Below are positions 1 to 9,394 of a stretch of DNA of 64,000 nucleotides, in pieces. The notes under the pieces are model-generated. The model did not search any database. It was given only the letters and a program-made list of their open reading frames with translations, and had not been told where the DNA came from. Position 1 is the stretch's first letter. Every line of letters starts with the position of its first letter. The stretch comes from Brevundimonas sp. Root608 (lineage in GTDB: Bacteria > Pseudomonadota > Alphaproteobacteria > Caulobacterales > Caulobacteraceae): the NCBI RefSeq assembly GCF_001427825.1, contig NZ_LMGT01000006.1, forward strand, positions 172,895 to 236,894, in the 5' to 3' direction. Position numbers and translations under genes: made by a program.

Positions 1-803
1 GTCGGGGCGACGTCGGGCTGGCGGCCGTCCTCGGTCAGCAGGGCGTAGGCCTCGGCGTACCAGGGGCTGCCGGGATAGTTGAAGCCGAGCACGGCGCCGT
101 TGCGGGTCGCCTCTTCCTTCAGGCCCAGCGTCAGATTGACCTCGACCAGACGGTACAGGGCCTCGGGGGTGTGCGAGGTGCGCTGGTAGGCTTCGTTGTC
201 GATCACGGTCTTGTAGCGGTTGAGCGCCGCCAGCGGCTGGCCGGCGCGCTGGTAGTAGCGGCCGATGGCCATTTCCTTGCCGGCCAGCTGGTCGTTGACC
301 ATGTCGATCTTGACCGTGGCGTCGATGGCGTAGGACGTGCCGGGATAGCGGCGCTGCACATCCTTCAGCCCGTCGAGGGCCGCCTGGGCATAGCCCTGGT
401 CGCGGCCGACGTCGGTGATCTGTTCGAAATTGCACAGGGCCTTCATGTAGAAGGCGTAGGGCGCGCTGGGATTGCCTGGGAAGAGCTGGATGAACCGGTC
501 CGACGCGGCGATGGCGTCGGCGTAGTTGTTGTTCTGGTAGTAGGCGTAGATCTGCATCAGGATCGCGCGGCGCGACCATTCCGAATACGGATGCTGGCGC
601 TCGACCTCCTGGAAATAGTCGATCGCGTCGGCCCAGCGCTGGCTCTGCAGGCGCTGGTAGCCGGTGTTGTAGAGCGCCTCGACCGGGCGCTCCTCATAGG
701 CCAGACGCGGACGATTGGTGCGGCCGCTACAGGCCGAGATCGTCAGGGCCGAAACAGCCACGGTGGCCAGGATCAGGCCGGCGCGGAAATTGTAAGCAGG
801 CAA
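1..803 (-). CDS. bamD: Outer membrane assembly lipoprotein BamD, 3' end cut off by the window
   Basis: BamD is the essential lipoprotein of the Bam complex, which inserts beta-barrel proteins into the outer membrane from the periplasmic side. About 267 residues are visible. A signal peptide ends in the lipobox ISAC (Cys about 25), and TPR-like helices follow, with family-typical phrases such as YNTGYQRLQSQRWADAIDYF and the later HPYSEWSRRA. The frame begins at a TTG (801-803) because no ATG lies in a usable place and a GAGG sits about 6 bases upstream. The stop lies left of base 1. It is divergent from prs, with about 220 bases between them that must hold both promoters. I recognise the family from motif pattern and length; confidence in the family is high and in the TTG start moderate. 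Confidence 0.88.
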   Translation of the reverse strand, partial: MPAYNFRAGLILATVAVSALTISACSGRTNRPRLAYEERPVEALYNTGYQRLQSQRWADAIDYFQEVERQHPYSEWSRRAILMQIYAYYQNNNYADAIAASDRFIQLFPGNPSAPYAFYMKALCNFEQITDVGRDQGYAQAALDGLKDVQRRYPGTSYAIDATVKIDMVNDQLAGKEMAIGRYYQRAGQPLAALNRYKTVIDNEAYQRTSHTPEALYRLVEVNLTLGLKEEATRNGAVLGFNYPGSPWYAEAYALLTEDGRQPDVAP

Positions 804-1021
804 GGACGACCTCAAAATTCAAGCCGGCGAGCGCGAACCCGTCGGCGCCCCCGGAAACGAGACGCGATCTCTACACCAGCGGACTTGTCCGCGCCAATGC
901 GCGAAGAAGACCTGCAAAAAGACGCGTCGCGCCTTGTGGCCGGCCCATCCGCTGGTATGTAGCGCGCCAGCGCCACGGCGGCATTCTCAGCCCGGCGATG
1001 ACGGCGAAAGGATGACCGGAC

Positions 1022-1957
<936 letters not shown>

Positions 1958-2027
1958 CCGATTCGCCTGCCTCAAATTGGCCGGGAGCGCGTTCTCTGCT
2001 CCACGACGGACAGTTCGAGGAGACTCC

Positions 2028-3167
2028 ATGCATTCGGCAATGATGCGACGCGGCCTATCGCTGGCCGCCCTGTGCGCGGCCGCGGTTCTGGCGGGCTGCG
2101 CCTCGGGCAAGGCCGAAGCCGAGGCCGAGGCCGCGCGCGTCGCCGAGGCCGCCGCCCTGGCCGCGCGGACGCCGCCGGCGATCAACCTGTCGCAAGGCGT
2201 CGCCGAGGACGCGGCGGTCTATCTCGCCTTCGCCCGCGACATCGCCACCATCCGCGGCGGCTTTGAAAACCCCGAAGCGATCCAGGCCGCCCTGCGCAAG
2301 GGTTCGGCCTATGATCCCGGCCAGATTTCGCGCGGCATGGTGGCCTACGCCTCCATCGTCGCCCTGCAATCGCCGGCGTTCGTCGCCGGCGTCAACCAGT
2401 ACGGCGTCAACCCGACGGGCCGGCAGAAGATGATCGCCGACATCGTCGCCGACCCGCGCACCGCCTCATACATGCCGGGCGCGGACGAGGCGGCCGGCCT
2501 GATCATGGCGGCCCTGGACGCCGACATCGACGCCCTGACCGCGGCGGCCAACTCGGTGGAGAACGACGCCTATGCGGTCCAGGCCGACGGCCGGCGGTCG
2601 TGGGCGATCGCCCATATCACCGACCGCGAAACCCGGTTGGCCGGCGCCAAGGCCCTTTCGGGCCAGACCATGCTGCCCTCGGCCACGGAGTCGGCCCGCC
2701 TGTTCGCCGCGGGCAACAGCGGCGCCGGCGTGACCATCGCGGGGTCGCGGCGTCGCGAGGCCCCCTATCCGCCGGTGGTGGCGAACGCCCTCGCCCTCGC
2801 CGCCCTGGCGGCCCTCGGCGCCGCCGGCGAGGATGCGCGGGCCAATACCGCCGCCCTGCAGTCCGAGCCGGTCAGCAACAACTGCCTGAACGAGTCCAAA
2901 CTGAACCTCTACCAGTGCCTGGCGGCGTCCCGGCCCAGCTACGAGGACATGTTCTGCGTCGGGCGGCATATCGTGCGCGATCTGGCGACCTGCACCCGCA
3001 GCGCGGCCCTGCCGGCGGCGACCGTCACGGTGTCGGACATCGTTCCCGCCGGGCCTCCCCGACCGGCGATCGTCACCGCGCCGCTGGACCCGCCCGAGCG
3101 CACGCCCGTCTCGCCGACCCAGCAGCTGAATATCGGGACCGGCGCGCCGATCCCGCTGGCGGATTAG
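2028..3167 (+). CDS. Lipoprotein of unknown function, first of two tandem paralogues
   Basis: I do not recognise a named family. The 379-residue product has a signal peptide with lipobox LAGC (Cys24), so it should be lipid-anchored in the envelope. The start at 2028 is chosen over an upstream in-frame codon because GAGGAG lies at 2017-2022. The mature part is Ala-rich and helical. Near the C-terminus it has four cysteines around the segment CLAASRPSYEDMFCVGRH, which is shared almost exactly with the next gene. The last ~50 residues are Pro/Thr-rich. The paralogue at 3256 aligns over nearly the whole length. It lies 70 bases behind prs on the same strand. A periplasmic structural or binding role is only a guess. 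Confidence 0.8.
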   Translation: MHSAMMRRGLSLAALCAAAVLAGCASGKAEAEAEAARVAEAAALAARTPPAINLSQGVAEDAAVYLAFARDIATIRGGFENPEAIQAALRKGSAYDPGQISRGMVAYASIVALQSPAFVAGVNQYGVNPTGRQKMIADIVADPRTASYMPGADEAAGLIMAALDADIDALTAAANSVENDAYAVQADGRRSWAIAHITDRETRLAGAKALSGQTMLPSATESARLFAAGNSGAGVTIAGSRRREAPYPPVVANALALAALAALGAAGEDARANTAALQSEPVSNNCLNESKLNLYQCLAASRPSYEDMFCVGRHIVRDLATCTRSAALPAATVTVSDIVPAGPPRPAIVTAPLDPPERTPVSPTQQLNIGTGAPIPLAD

Positions 3168-3188
3168 TGATCGGCAAACGATTCGCGG

Positions 3189-3202
3189 CGCCTTATAAGG
3201 CG
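3189..3202. other. Perfect 14-base palindrome between the two lipoprotein genes
   Basis: CGCCTTATAAGGCG is exactly self-complementary and AT-rich in its centre, in an otherwise GC-rich spacer. It could be a regulator site or a weak hairpin. There is no T-run directly after it, so a terminator is unlikely. Confidence 0.3.
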
Positions 3203-3255
3203 TCTTGAGTTTCGGCGTCCCGCGAAGACGCCGTGAGTGAGCTGGGGAATCTCGG

Positions 3256-4344
3256 ATGTTCATGGCCTATCCGCGTCGCGGCCTCTCGGTCGCCGCCGCC
3301 GTCACCGCCCTTGTCCTGGCCAGTTGCGCCACGCCTGAGCCGGAACCCGCCCCCGCCCCGCCGCCGCCGCCGTCGCCGCCGCCCGCCGTCAACCTGAACG
3401 AGGGGGTGGCCCAGGCCGCCTCGATCTACGTCGCCTTCATGCGCGAGGTCGGCACGATCCGCGCCGGTTTCGACAGCGCCGAGGCCATCCAGGCCGCGAT
3501 CCGCAAGGGCGCGTCCTATGAACCGGCCCAGCTCTCGCGGGGCATGATCGCCTATGGCTCGATCCTGGCGCTGCAATCGCCGGAGTTCGTGCAGGGCGTG
3601 CGCACCTATGCCGCCGATCCGGTCCAGCGCCAGCAGATGATCGCCCGCATCCTCGCCGACCCCGCCGCCGCCGCCACCTTCCCCGGGGCGGACGCCGCCG
3701 CCGGCCTGATCGTCGACACCATCGGCCGCGACTCGGCGGCCATGATGCTGATCGCCGAAGCCGTCGAGGAAGACGCCTATACGATCCAGGGGCGCGGCGA
3801 TCCGCGCCGCCGCTGGGCCACGGTGCACATTTCCGACCGCGTCACCCGGCTGGAGGGCGCCAAGTCGCTGTCGGCCGTGCAGATGCTGCCGTCCGCCGAG
3901 GAGTCGGCCCGGCTGTTCGCCGCCGCCAACAACGGCTCGGGACTGGGCGTGGGCCCCGCCCGTTCAGGCCCGCCCTACACGCCCGCCGTGATCCGTTCCC
4001 TCGCCGTGGCCGCCCTGGCGGCCCTGGGCGCGGGGGGCGACGACGCCCGGGCCAGCACCGAAGCCCTGACGGTCGAGCAGAACAGCGAATTCTGCCTCAA
4101 CATGTCCAAACTGATGCTGTTCCAGTGCCTGGCCGCCTCCCGGCCCAGCTATGAGGACATGTTCTGCGTCGGCCGCCACGTGGCCCGCGATCTGGCCACC
4201 TGCACGGCCCAGAACATCACCCCCGCGCCGCCGGAGCTTCCCCTGACCGCCGTGGCGGGCGGGGCGCCGGAGCAGACTCCCGTGGCCGCGGAAGCCGCCG
4301 CGGCCTCCACCGCCGCGACGGCGTCGCTGAACAACGGCGGCTGA
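3256..4344 (+). CDS. Lipoprotein of unknown function, second tandem paralogue
   Basis: This 362-residue protein has a signal peptide with lipobox LASC (Cys24), then a proline-rich linker (about residues 29-42), then a helical Ala-rich domain. It is a clear paralogue of the gene at 2028: both share phrases such as RGMxAYxSIxALQSPxFV, the ESARLFAAxN segment and the four-cysteine region around CLAASRPSYEDMFCVGRH. The C-terminal tail is Ala/Thr-rich. Two Met codons (3256 and 3262) are possible starts; both give the same lipobox. Function unknown. The conserved four-Cys pattern suggests two disulfides in the periplasm (inference). Confidence 0.8.
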   Translation: MFMAYPRRGLSVAAAVTALVLASCATPEPEPAPAPPPPPSPPPAVNLNEGVAQAASIYVAFMREVGTIRAGFDSAEAIQAAIRKGASYEPAQLSRGMIAYGSILALQSPEFVQGVRTYAADPVQRQQMIARILADPAAAATFPGADAAAGLIVDTIGRDSAAMMLIAEAVEEDAYTIQGRGDPRRRWATVHISDRVTRLEGAKSLSAVQMLPSAEESARLFAAANNGSGLGVGPARSGPPYTPAVIRSLAVAALAALGAGGDDARASTEALTVEQNSEFCLNMSKLMLFQCLAASRPSYEDMFCVGRHVARDLATCTAQNITPAPPELPLTAVAGGAPEQTPVAAEAAAASTAATASLNNGG

Positions 4345-4484
4345 ACCGGCGTACAAGCGACGCCCGGCCTGTTGCGTCCGGGGGTTCTTGCGTGTAATGA
4401 CCCGCGCTCTTGAATTCAGGGTCCCTAGACCCCGCCGCGAGGGCTGACTGGTCAGCGCGGCGTTTGTGTTGTTGAGGCGAGGCG

Positions 4485-5192
4485 ATGGCCGAGATCATTC
4501 TGAACGTGGACGTCCGTGATGGCGTTGGCACCGGCGGCGCCCGCGCCGCGCGTCGTGCGGGCATGGTCCCGGGCGTGCTGTACGGCGGCGACAAGGCCCC
4601 CGTCGCCATCTCGGTGAACGAGCGCGACTTCCGCAAGTCGCTCTATACCGGCAAGCTGCTGGGCCACCTGGTGACCCTGAAGTACGGCAAGGAATCGCAG
4701 CCGGTCATCGCCCGCGATGTCCAGTTCGACCCGGTGTCGGACCGTCCGCTGCACTTCGACCTGATGCGGGTCGACGAAAAGCAGACCATCAAGATCGAAG
4801 TGCCGGTTCACTTCATCAACCAGGACCAGTGCGAAGCCTTCCGTCAGGGCGGTTCGCTGGAAATCGTCCGTCACTCGGTTGAAGTGAAGGTCCGCGCGGA
4901 TCACATCCCGGAAGACCTGATCGTCGACCTGGCCGGCCACAAGATGGGCGACACCATCCGCTGGACCGACCTGAAGGGCACGGAAGACGTCGAGCCGACC
5001 ATCACCGACCGCGATTTCGTGATCGCCTCCATCAAGACCTCTTCGGCCGCCAAGGCTGCTGACGAGATCGAGGAAGCCATCGCCGAGGAAGTCGCCGCCG
5101 CCGCCGAAGAAGCTGCCGCGGACGAAGTCCCCGCCACCGAACAGGCCGATGGCGAAGAAGCCGCCGCCGAGGGCGAATCGACCGAGGGCTGA
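4485..5192 (+). CDS. rplY: 50S ribosomal protein bL25, long CTC form
   Basis: This protein binds 5S rRNA in the large ribosomal subunit. The 235-residue length fits the long CTC/TL5 form: an N-terminal L25 domain (about 1-95, with the basic segment GGARAARRAGMVPGVLYGG), a C-terminal beta domain (about 100-185), and an acidic Ala/Glu tail (195-235) rich in EE and AA runs. The ATG at 4485 follows a GAGG-rich leader. Downstream, pth follows after 77 bases, the usual alphaproteobacterial neighbour. A possible hairpin in that gap may reduce read-through. Confidence 0.95.
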   Translation: MAEIILNVDVRDGVGTGGARAARRAGMVPGVLYGGDKAPVAISVNERDFRKSLYTGKLLGHLVTLKYGKESQPVIARDVQFDPVSDRPLHFDLMRVDEKQTIKIEVPVHFINQDQCEAFRQGGSLEIVRHSVEVKVRADHIPEDLIVDLAGHKMGDTIRWTDLKGTEDVEPTITDRDFVIASIKTSSAAKAADEIEEAIAEEVAAAAEEAAADEVPATEQADGEEAAAEGESTEG

Positions 5193-5219
5193 TCGCCTTC
5201 TTTCGACTGTTTTGCGAAG

Positions 5220-5254
5220 CGGCCCCTTCCGGCTACGGATGGGGCCGTTTCCTT
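5220..5254 (+). terminator. Possible terminator or attenuator between rplY and pth
   Basis: CGGCCCC (5220-5226) pairs with GGGGCCG (5241-5247) around a 14-base loop and is followed by TTTCCTTG. The stem is strong but the T-run is broken, so it may only attenuate transcription into pth. Confidence 0.45.
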
Positions 5255-5269
5255 GTCTGGACCTGAGCC

Positions 5270-5890
5270 ATGATCATCATCGCCGGCCTGGGCAATCCGG
5301 GTCCCAAATACCAGGGCAACCGCCACAACATCGGCTTCATGGCCGCCGACGAAATCGCCTCGCGCTGGAAGTTCGGGCCCGAACGAGCCAAATTCCAGTC
5401 GGTGATCCGCGAGGGCGAGGTGGCGACGGCCAACGGCGCCGTCCGCGTCCTGCTGATGAAGCCCCAGACATACATGAACGAGAGCGGCCGCGCCGTCGGC
5501 GAGGCCGCGCGCTTCTACAAGGTCCAACCGTCCGGGGTCATCGTCTTCCACGACGAGATCGATCTGGCGCCCGGCCGCTTCCGCATGAAGACCGGCGGGG
5601 GCGCGGCGGGCCAGAACGGCGTCCGCTCGATGATCAGCCATCTGGGCGCGGATTTCCGCCGCGGGCGGATGGGCGTGGGCCACCCCGGCGAGAGCCATCT
5701 GGTCATGCCGCACGTACTCGGGGACTTTCACAAGGCCGACCGGGTCTGGCTGGACCCCATGCTGGCCGCCGTCGCGGAGGCCCTGCCCTTCGCCCTGGCC
5801 GGTGACGACGAGCGGTATCAGGCGGAGGTGATGCGTCTGGCCCCGGCGCCGAAATTCAGCCCGCGCCAGGCGGCGCGGGGCGACGACTAG
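5270..5890 (+). CDS. pth: Peptidyl-tRNA hydrolase
   Basis: Pth cleaves peptidyl-tRNA released from stalled ribosomes and so recycles tRNA. The 206-residue product has all the family's key residues: Asn9 in GLGNPGPKY, catalytic His19 in NRHNIG, Asn70 in QTYMN, Asp95 in VFHDEIDL, and Asn116 in GQNGVRS. The Gly-rich loop KTGGGAAGQNG (107-117) is intact. The start ATG at 5270 gives MIIIAGLGNP, as in homologues. Placement directly behind rplY is common in alphaproteobacteria. Confidence 0.97.
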   Translation: MIIIAGLGNPGPKYQGNRHNIGFMAADEIASRWKFGPERAKFQSVIREGEVATANGAVRVLLMKPQTYMNESGRAVGEAARFYKVQPSGVIVFHDEIDLAPGRFRMKTGGGAAGQNGVRSMISHLGADFRRGRMGVGHPGESHLVMPHVLGDFHKADRVWLDPMLAAVAEALPFALAGDDERYQAEVMRLAPAPKFSPRQAARGDD

Positions 5891-5953
5891 ACGCACCGTC
5901 TTGTCCGTCGGGGCCGGCGCGGATAGACCGCGCCGAGCCCTGAAGGAACTCCC

Positions 5954-6436
5954 ATGAACCGCGCCCTGATCTCCGTCGCCTTGCTGACCCTGGCCGCCTG
6001 CGGTTCCGGCGAGCGCGCGCCCGAGCCCGGCGCGCCGACGGTTCAGGTCGCCGACGCCCTGTGCCGGCCCACGCCGAAGGGCCGCCAGATGACCGGCTGC
6101 TACATGACGCTGACCGCCAGCGGCCCGGACCGGCTGATCTCGGTCGAAAGCCCTGACGCCAACATCGTCCAGATCCATGAGAGCCGCATGGAGAGCAATA
6201 TGATGATGATGCAGCAGCTGCGGGACGGCCTGCCCCTGGCCGCGGGTCAGGCCACGGCGCTGGAGCCCGGCGGCCATCACCTGATGCTGCTGGGCGTCAA
6301 GGAGCCCCTGGTCGCGGGCGACACCGTCGCCCTGAAGCTGATCTTCGGGAGCGCCGCCCCGGTCGAGGTCACGGCGACCGTCGGCCAGCCCTCCACGTCG
6401 GAATACGATCACGCGGCCGCGAAGAGCGGTTCCTGA
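5954..6436 (+). CDS. PCuAC-type copper chaperone lipoprotein
   Basis: The 160-residue protein resembles the PCu(A)C (DUF461) family, periplasmic Cu(I) carriers that help metallate cytochrome oxidase. The N-terminus is a lipoprotein signal with lipobox LAAC (Cys16). The expected His/Met copper-ligand pattern is present: His75 in QIHESRM, a Met cluster at 83-86, and HHLML (His108, His109, Met111). The run of four Met is longer than the minimum motif. It lies 63 bases after pth on the same strand. An extra cysteine pair (37, 49) could form a disulfide. Family assignment is from the motif; the partner oxidase is not in this window. Confidence 0.85.
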   Translation: MNRALISVALLTLAACGSGERAPEPGAPTVQVADALCRPTPKGRQMTGCYMTLTASGPDRLISVESPDANIVQIHESRMESNMMMMQQLRDGLPLAAGQATALEPGGHHLMLLGVKEPLVAGDTVALKLIFGSAAPVEVTATVGQPSTSEYDHAAAKSGS

Positions 6437-6560
6437 CGCCGAACCTGACAAACAGGACGCGACCGGCTAAAGGCTCGCGCTCACCACTTCGCTTTGCCGC
6501 CTCTCGCGGACGGGACCGCGCGTCCCCCCGCCGACGAGGCTTCAGGAACCGCCCAAGCCC

Positions 6561-7655
6561 ATGGCTCTCAAAGTCGCGATCGTCGGCCTGCCCAACGTCG
6601 GCAAGTCCACCCTGTTCAACGCCCTGACCAAGACGGCGGCGGCCCAGGCCGCCAACTATCCGTTCTGCACCATCGAGCCGAACACCGGCGACGTGGCGGT
6701 GCCGGAGCCGCGTCTGGAAGTCCTGGCCGGGATCGCGGGCTCGAAGGAAATCATCCCGTCGCGGATCACCTTCGTCGACATCGCCGGCCTGGTGCGCGGC
6801 GCGTCCAAGGGCGAGGGCCTGGGCAACCAGTTCCTGGCCAATATCCGCGACTGCGACGCTGTGGCCTTCGTGGCCCGCTGCTTCGTCGACGACGACATCA
6901 CCCATGTCGAAAACCGCATCGACCCGATCAGCGATCTGGAGATCATCGAGACCGAGTTGATGCTCGCCGACCTCGAAAGCCTCGAAAAGCGGGTCGTCAA
7001 CGTCGAGAAGAAGGCCAAGGGCGGCGACAAGGAGGCCCAGACGACGCTGCGCCTGATCAACCTGGCCCTGACACCCCTGCGCGCCGGCAAGCCTGCCCGC
7101 GTGGTCAAGGTCGACAAGGAGGACGAGAAGGCGTGGCACATGCTGCAGCTGCTGACCTCCCTGCCCGCGCTCTATGTCTCCAACGTCGACGAGAACTCGG
7201 CCGACAAGGGCAATGAGCTGTCCGACCTGGTCGCGGCCCGCGCCGCCGAGGACGACGCCAAGGCGGTCGTCATCTCGGCCAAGATCGATTCCGAGCTGGC
7301 CGTGCTGGATGCCGAGGAACAGGCCGAATTCCTCGAGAGCCTGGGCCTGGCCGAGCCCGGCCTGAACCGCCTGATCCGCGAAGCCTATGCCCTGCTGGGC
7401 CTGCAATCCTATTTCACGGTGGGACCCAAGGAGGCGCGCGCCTGGACCATTCCGATCGGCGCCACCGCGCCCCAGGCCGCCGGCGTCATCCACACCGACT
7501 TCGAAAAGGGCTTCATCCGCGCCGAAACGATCGCCTTCGAGGACTTCGTGGCGCTCAAGGGCGAAGCGAGGGCGCGGGAGGCGGGCAAGCTGCGCGCGGA
7601 GGGCAAGTCCTACGTCGTCAAGGACGGCGACGTGATGAACTTCCTGTTCAACTAG
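6561..7655 (+). CDS. ychF: Redox-regulated ATPase YchF (Obg family)
   Basis: YchF is a conserved P-loop ATPase that binds ribosomes and is linked to stress responses. The 364-residue length is standard. Visible are Walker A GLPNVGKST (9-17), the YchF-specific NYPFCTIEPNTG segment, the G3-like DIAGLVRGASKGEGLG, the nucleotide-specificity region SNVDE in place of NKxD, and a C-terminal TGS domain ending in MNFLFN. The ATG at 6561 gives MALKVAIVG. Its end overlaps the convergent lipoprotein gene at 7648 by 8 bases. Confidence 0.96.
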   Translation: MALKVAIVGLPNVGKSTLFNALTKTAAAQAANYPFCTIEPNTGDVAVPEPRLEVLAGIAGSKEIIPSRITFVDIAGLVRGASKGEGLGNQFLANIRDCDAVAFVARCFVDDDITHVENRIDPISDLEIIETELMLADLESLEKRVVNVEKKAKGGDKEAQTTLRLINLALTPLRAGKPARVVKVDKEDEKAWHMLQLLTSLPALYVSNVDENSADKGNELSDLVAARAAEDDAKAVVISAKIDSELAVLDAEEQAEFLESLGLAEPGLNRLIREAYALLGLQSYFTVGPKEARAWTIPIGATAPQAAGVIHTDFEKGFIRAETIAFEDFVALKGEARAREAGKLRAEGKSYVVKDGDVMNFLFN

Positions 7656-8130
7656 GCGGCTTCACCGCCCCGGGCGTCGGGCATCGCACCAGACTGACGG
7701 CGGCGTCGTTCCGGTTCAGCCAGGTCAGGCGCATGGCGTCGCCCTGGACGGCCATGCGGACACGCTCGGCCGACGTCCGGCCCTCGGCCGCGCACGCCAG
7801 CGCGGCTTCATAGCCGTCCGACACCTGGCTGATCGACAGGATGCCGCAACTGTTTTCGTAGCCCTCGAACCGCGTCGTGCTGATCTCGATCGGCCGTTCC
7901 GCGCCGCGCGGATTGGCGCACCAGCGCCCGTTTGCGGCCCAGAGGCCGACGAAGGTCTGGGGCCCGGACCCCGGCATGATGGCGCCGACGCCCGGCGGCG
8001 GGGTCGGTGCCGGGGCCTCCGCCTCGGGGGTGTCGATGGGCGCGGCGGGATCCGTCGGCGGATTGGTTTCGGACGGGCCGCAGGCGGCCAGGACGAGGAC
8101 GGCGAAGGGAGCGAGTCGGTGCAGGGGCAT
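7648..8130 (-). CDS. Small lipoprotein of unknown function
   Basis: A 160-residue exported lipoprotein: signal peptide with lipobox LAAC (Cys17), then a Pro/Ala/Glu-rich linker (about 20-50), then a compact domain of about 100 residues with four cysteines. The start at 8130 is chosen because it gives a proper signal peptide; the longer upstream frame has no signal and overlaps the divergent gene's leader. The C-terminal domain (GLWAANGRWCANP ... RTSAERVRMAVQGDAMRL) looks like small beta-sandwich lipoproteins common in Caulobacterales, but I cannot name it. It is convergent with ychF. Confidence 0.7.
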   Translation of the reverse strand: MPLHRLAPFAVLVLAACGPSETNPPTDPAAPIDTPEAEAPAPTPPPGVGAIMPGSGPQTFVGLWAANGRWCANPRGAERPIEISTTRFEGYENSCGILSISQVSDGYEAALACAAEGRTSAERVRMAVQGDAMRLTWLNRNDAAVSLVRCPTPGAVKPPS

Positions 8131-8259
8131 GGCTTCGGAACGCGGTTCGGCCTCGACGGCTCCCGATCTCGCCTCGATCACGAATTCGCGGCCACGCTTG
8201 CATCCACCGGAAGATTTTGCGACCGGTTCGCCAGTGTCGAGAACAAGGGGGCGTCCCGC

Positions 8260-8523
8260 ATGACTCAGAACACCAATCCATGGGCCGCGCAGGTCGATCC
8301 GCTGGCGCAGGATATCGCCGCGGTGCTCAAACGAATGGGCGGCTCGGCCCACCAGCGCGACGTGGTCCAGTGCGTGGCGGCGATGAAGCGCCAGCGCGGC
8401 GAGACCGTGGCCCAGGACCTGGCCAACCGCATCGTCGAGGTGTTCGAGAAATACCGCGACCTGTTCTTCAAGCCGTTCGGCGAAGGCTCGATGCGCTGGG
8501 CGCTGCAGCCGGGCGTCGTGTAG
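8260..8523 (+). CDS. Small conserved-looking protein of unknown function
   Basis: An 87-residue cytoplasmic protein, predicted helical, with segments such as DIAAVLKRMGGSAHQRDVVQ and a basic-aromatic end EKYRDLFFKPFGEGSMRW. The first half reads like a small winged-helix or HARE-like fold (inference, weak). The ATG at 8260 has an AAGGGGG tract about 8 bases upstream. It is divergent from the lipoprotein gene at 7648-8130 (129 bases) and is followed by a strong hairpin terminator, so it is probably a single-gene transcript. Confidence 0.7.
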   Translation: MTQNTNPWAAQVDPLAQDIAAVLKRMGGSAHQRDVVQCVAAMKRQRGETVAQDLANRIVEVFEKYRDLFFKPFGEGSMRWALQPGVV

Positions 8524-8549
8524 GAGCGTCTCGCTTCAGGATTACAAAA

Positions 8550-8582
8550 GGCCCGCAACGGGATCGTTGCGGGCCTCCTTGT
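8550..8582 (+). terminator. Rho-independent terminator after the 87-residue gene
   Basis: GGCCCGCAACG (8550-8560) and CGTTGCGGGCC (8565-8575) form an 11-bp perfect stem with the loop GGAT, followed by TCCTTGT. The stem is preceded by AAAA, which could also help in the other direction. Confidence 0.75.
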
Positions 8583-8626
8583 ATGGGATCACCCCTGTCG
8601 CGGTTATCCCGTTTGTCGCGGATGTC

Positions 8627-8657
8627 TCCGCCGCGATGTCTTGCTTGTCGCGGCGGA
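8627..8657. other. Hairpin downstream of the outer-membrane barrel gene
   Basis: TCCGCCGCGA (8627-8636) pairs perfectly with TCGCGGCGGA (8648-8657), loop 11 bases. It lies just past the 3' end of the minus-strand barrel gene and may protect or end that mRNA. No T-run is seen on either side. Confidence 0.4.
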
Positions 8658-8679
8658 AATGTATCGGCCCTTCCCGCGC

Positions 8680-9210
8680 TTAGAAGCGGCGGACGTAGCT
8701 CAGGCCGTAGGTGTCCAGTTCGCCGCCGTTGTCGTCGGTGAAGTCGCGGCGGGTCCAGTCGGCGCGGACGCCGTTGCGGCCGTCGAAGAAGTAGTTGGCG
8801 CCGGCGCCGTAGTTGACGCTCTCGCCGTCCGAGGTCGAGGTGAAGCCCGCGACGTCGGCCTTGATCGAGGTGGTGCCGTAGCCGACGCGGCCGAACAGTT
8901 CGAAATTCGGGCTGATCGGCAGGGTGCCGACGACATAGGCCGCGGCGTCGTACTCATGGGACAGGTCGCCCGTGACGCCGCCAACGGTGATCTCGTCGTC
9001 CTTGACGCCGAACGAGGCTTCACCCTCGACGCCGACGTAGCGGTTGAACTTCGCGTTCAGGCGGCCGGTGACGGCGCCCAGGTCGGCGTTGTCGCCGTCC
9101 AGCTGGGTGTAGCCGATCGAGCCGGTGACCTGCGGGTTGGAGATGGTCTGCGCCATGGCAGGCGCGGCGAGCAAAGTAAGAGCGGCAGTGGCGAGAAGAA
9201 TGTTACGCAT
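8680..9210 (-). CDS. Small outer-membrane beta-barrel protein (OmpA/porin-like)
   Basis: A 176-residue precursor. The signal peptide (1-21) ends AMAQ, and the mature part of about 155 residues alternates polar and hydrophobic residues in short strands, enough for an eight-stranded barrel. The C-terminus ends YVRRF, the terminal aromatic residue used as a Bam recognition signal. This matches the OMP_b-brl family of small barrels (RopB/Omp25-like). An AGAGGA lies about 11 bases upstream of the ATG. It is transcribed alone, between a terminator and the 3' end of ppdK. The exact role (structural, adhesin, small porin) cannot be read from sequence. Confidence 0.82.
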   Translation of the reverse strand: MRNILLATAALTLLAAPAMAQTISNPQVTGSIGYTQLDGDNADLGAVTGRLNAKFNRYVGVEGEASFGVKDDEITVGGVTGDLSHEYDAAAYVVGTLPISPNFELFGRVGYGTTSIKADVAGFTSTSDGESVNYGAGANYFFDGRNGVRADWTRRDFTDDNGGELDTYGLSYVRRF

Positions 9211-9394
9211 TGTTTCTTGTATCCTCTAGATGCGGCAACCGTCGGCTGCCAGCCCCATCCAGCGAGGACACAAATGGGCGACCGAAGGCGGCGTTCCAGT
9301 GGCGCTCGAATACATAACGACAACTGTGTGACGCGAGGCACAGACCGCGTTACCCCAAGCTGGACAGATTCATGGCGACGCGAACATTGCTCGC

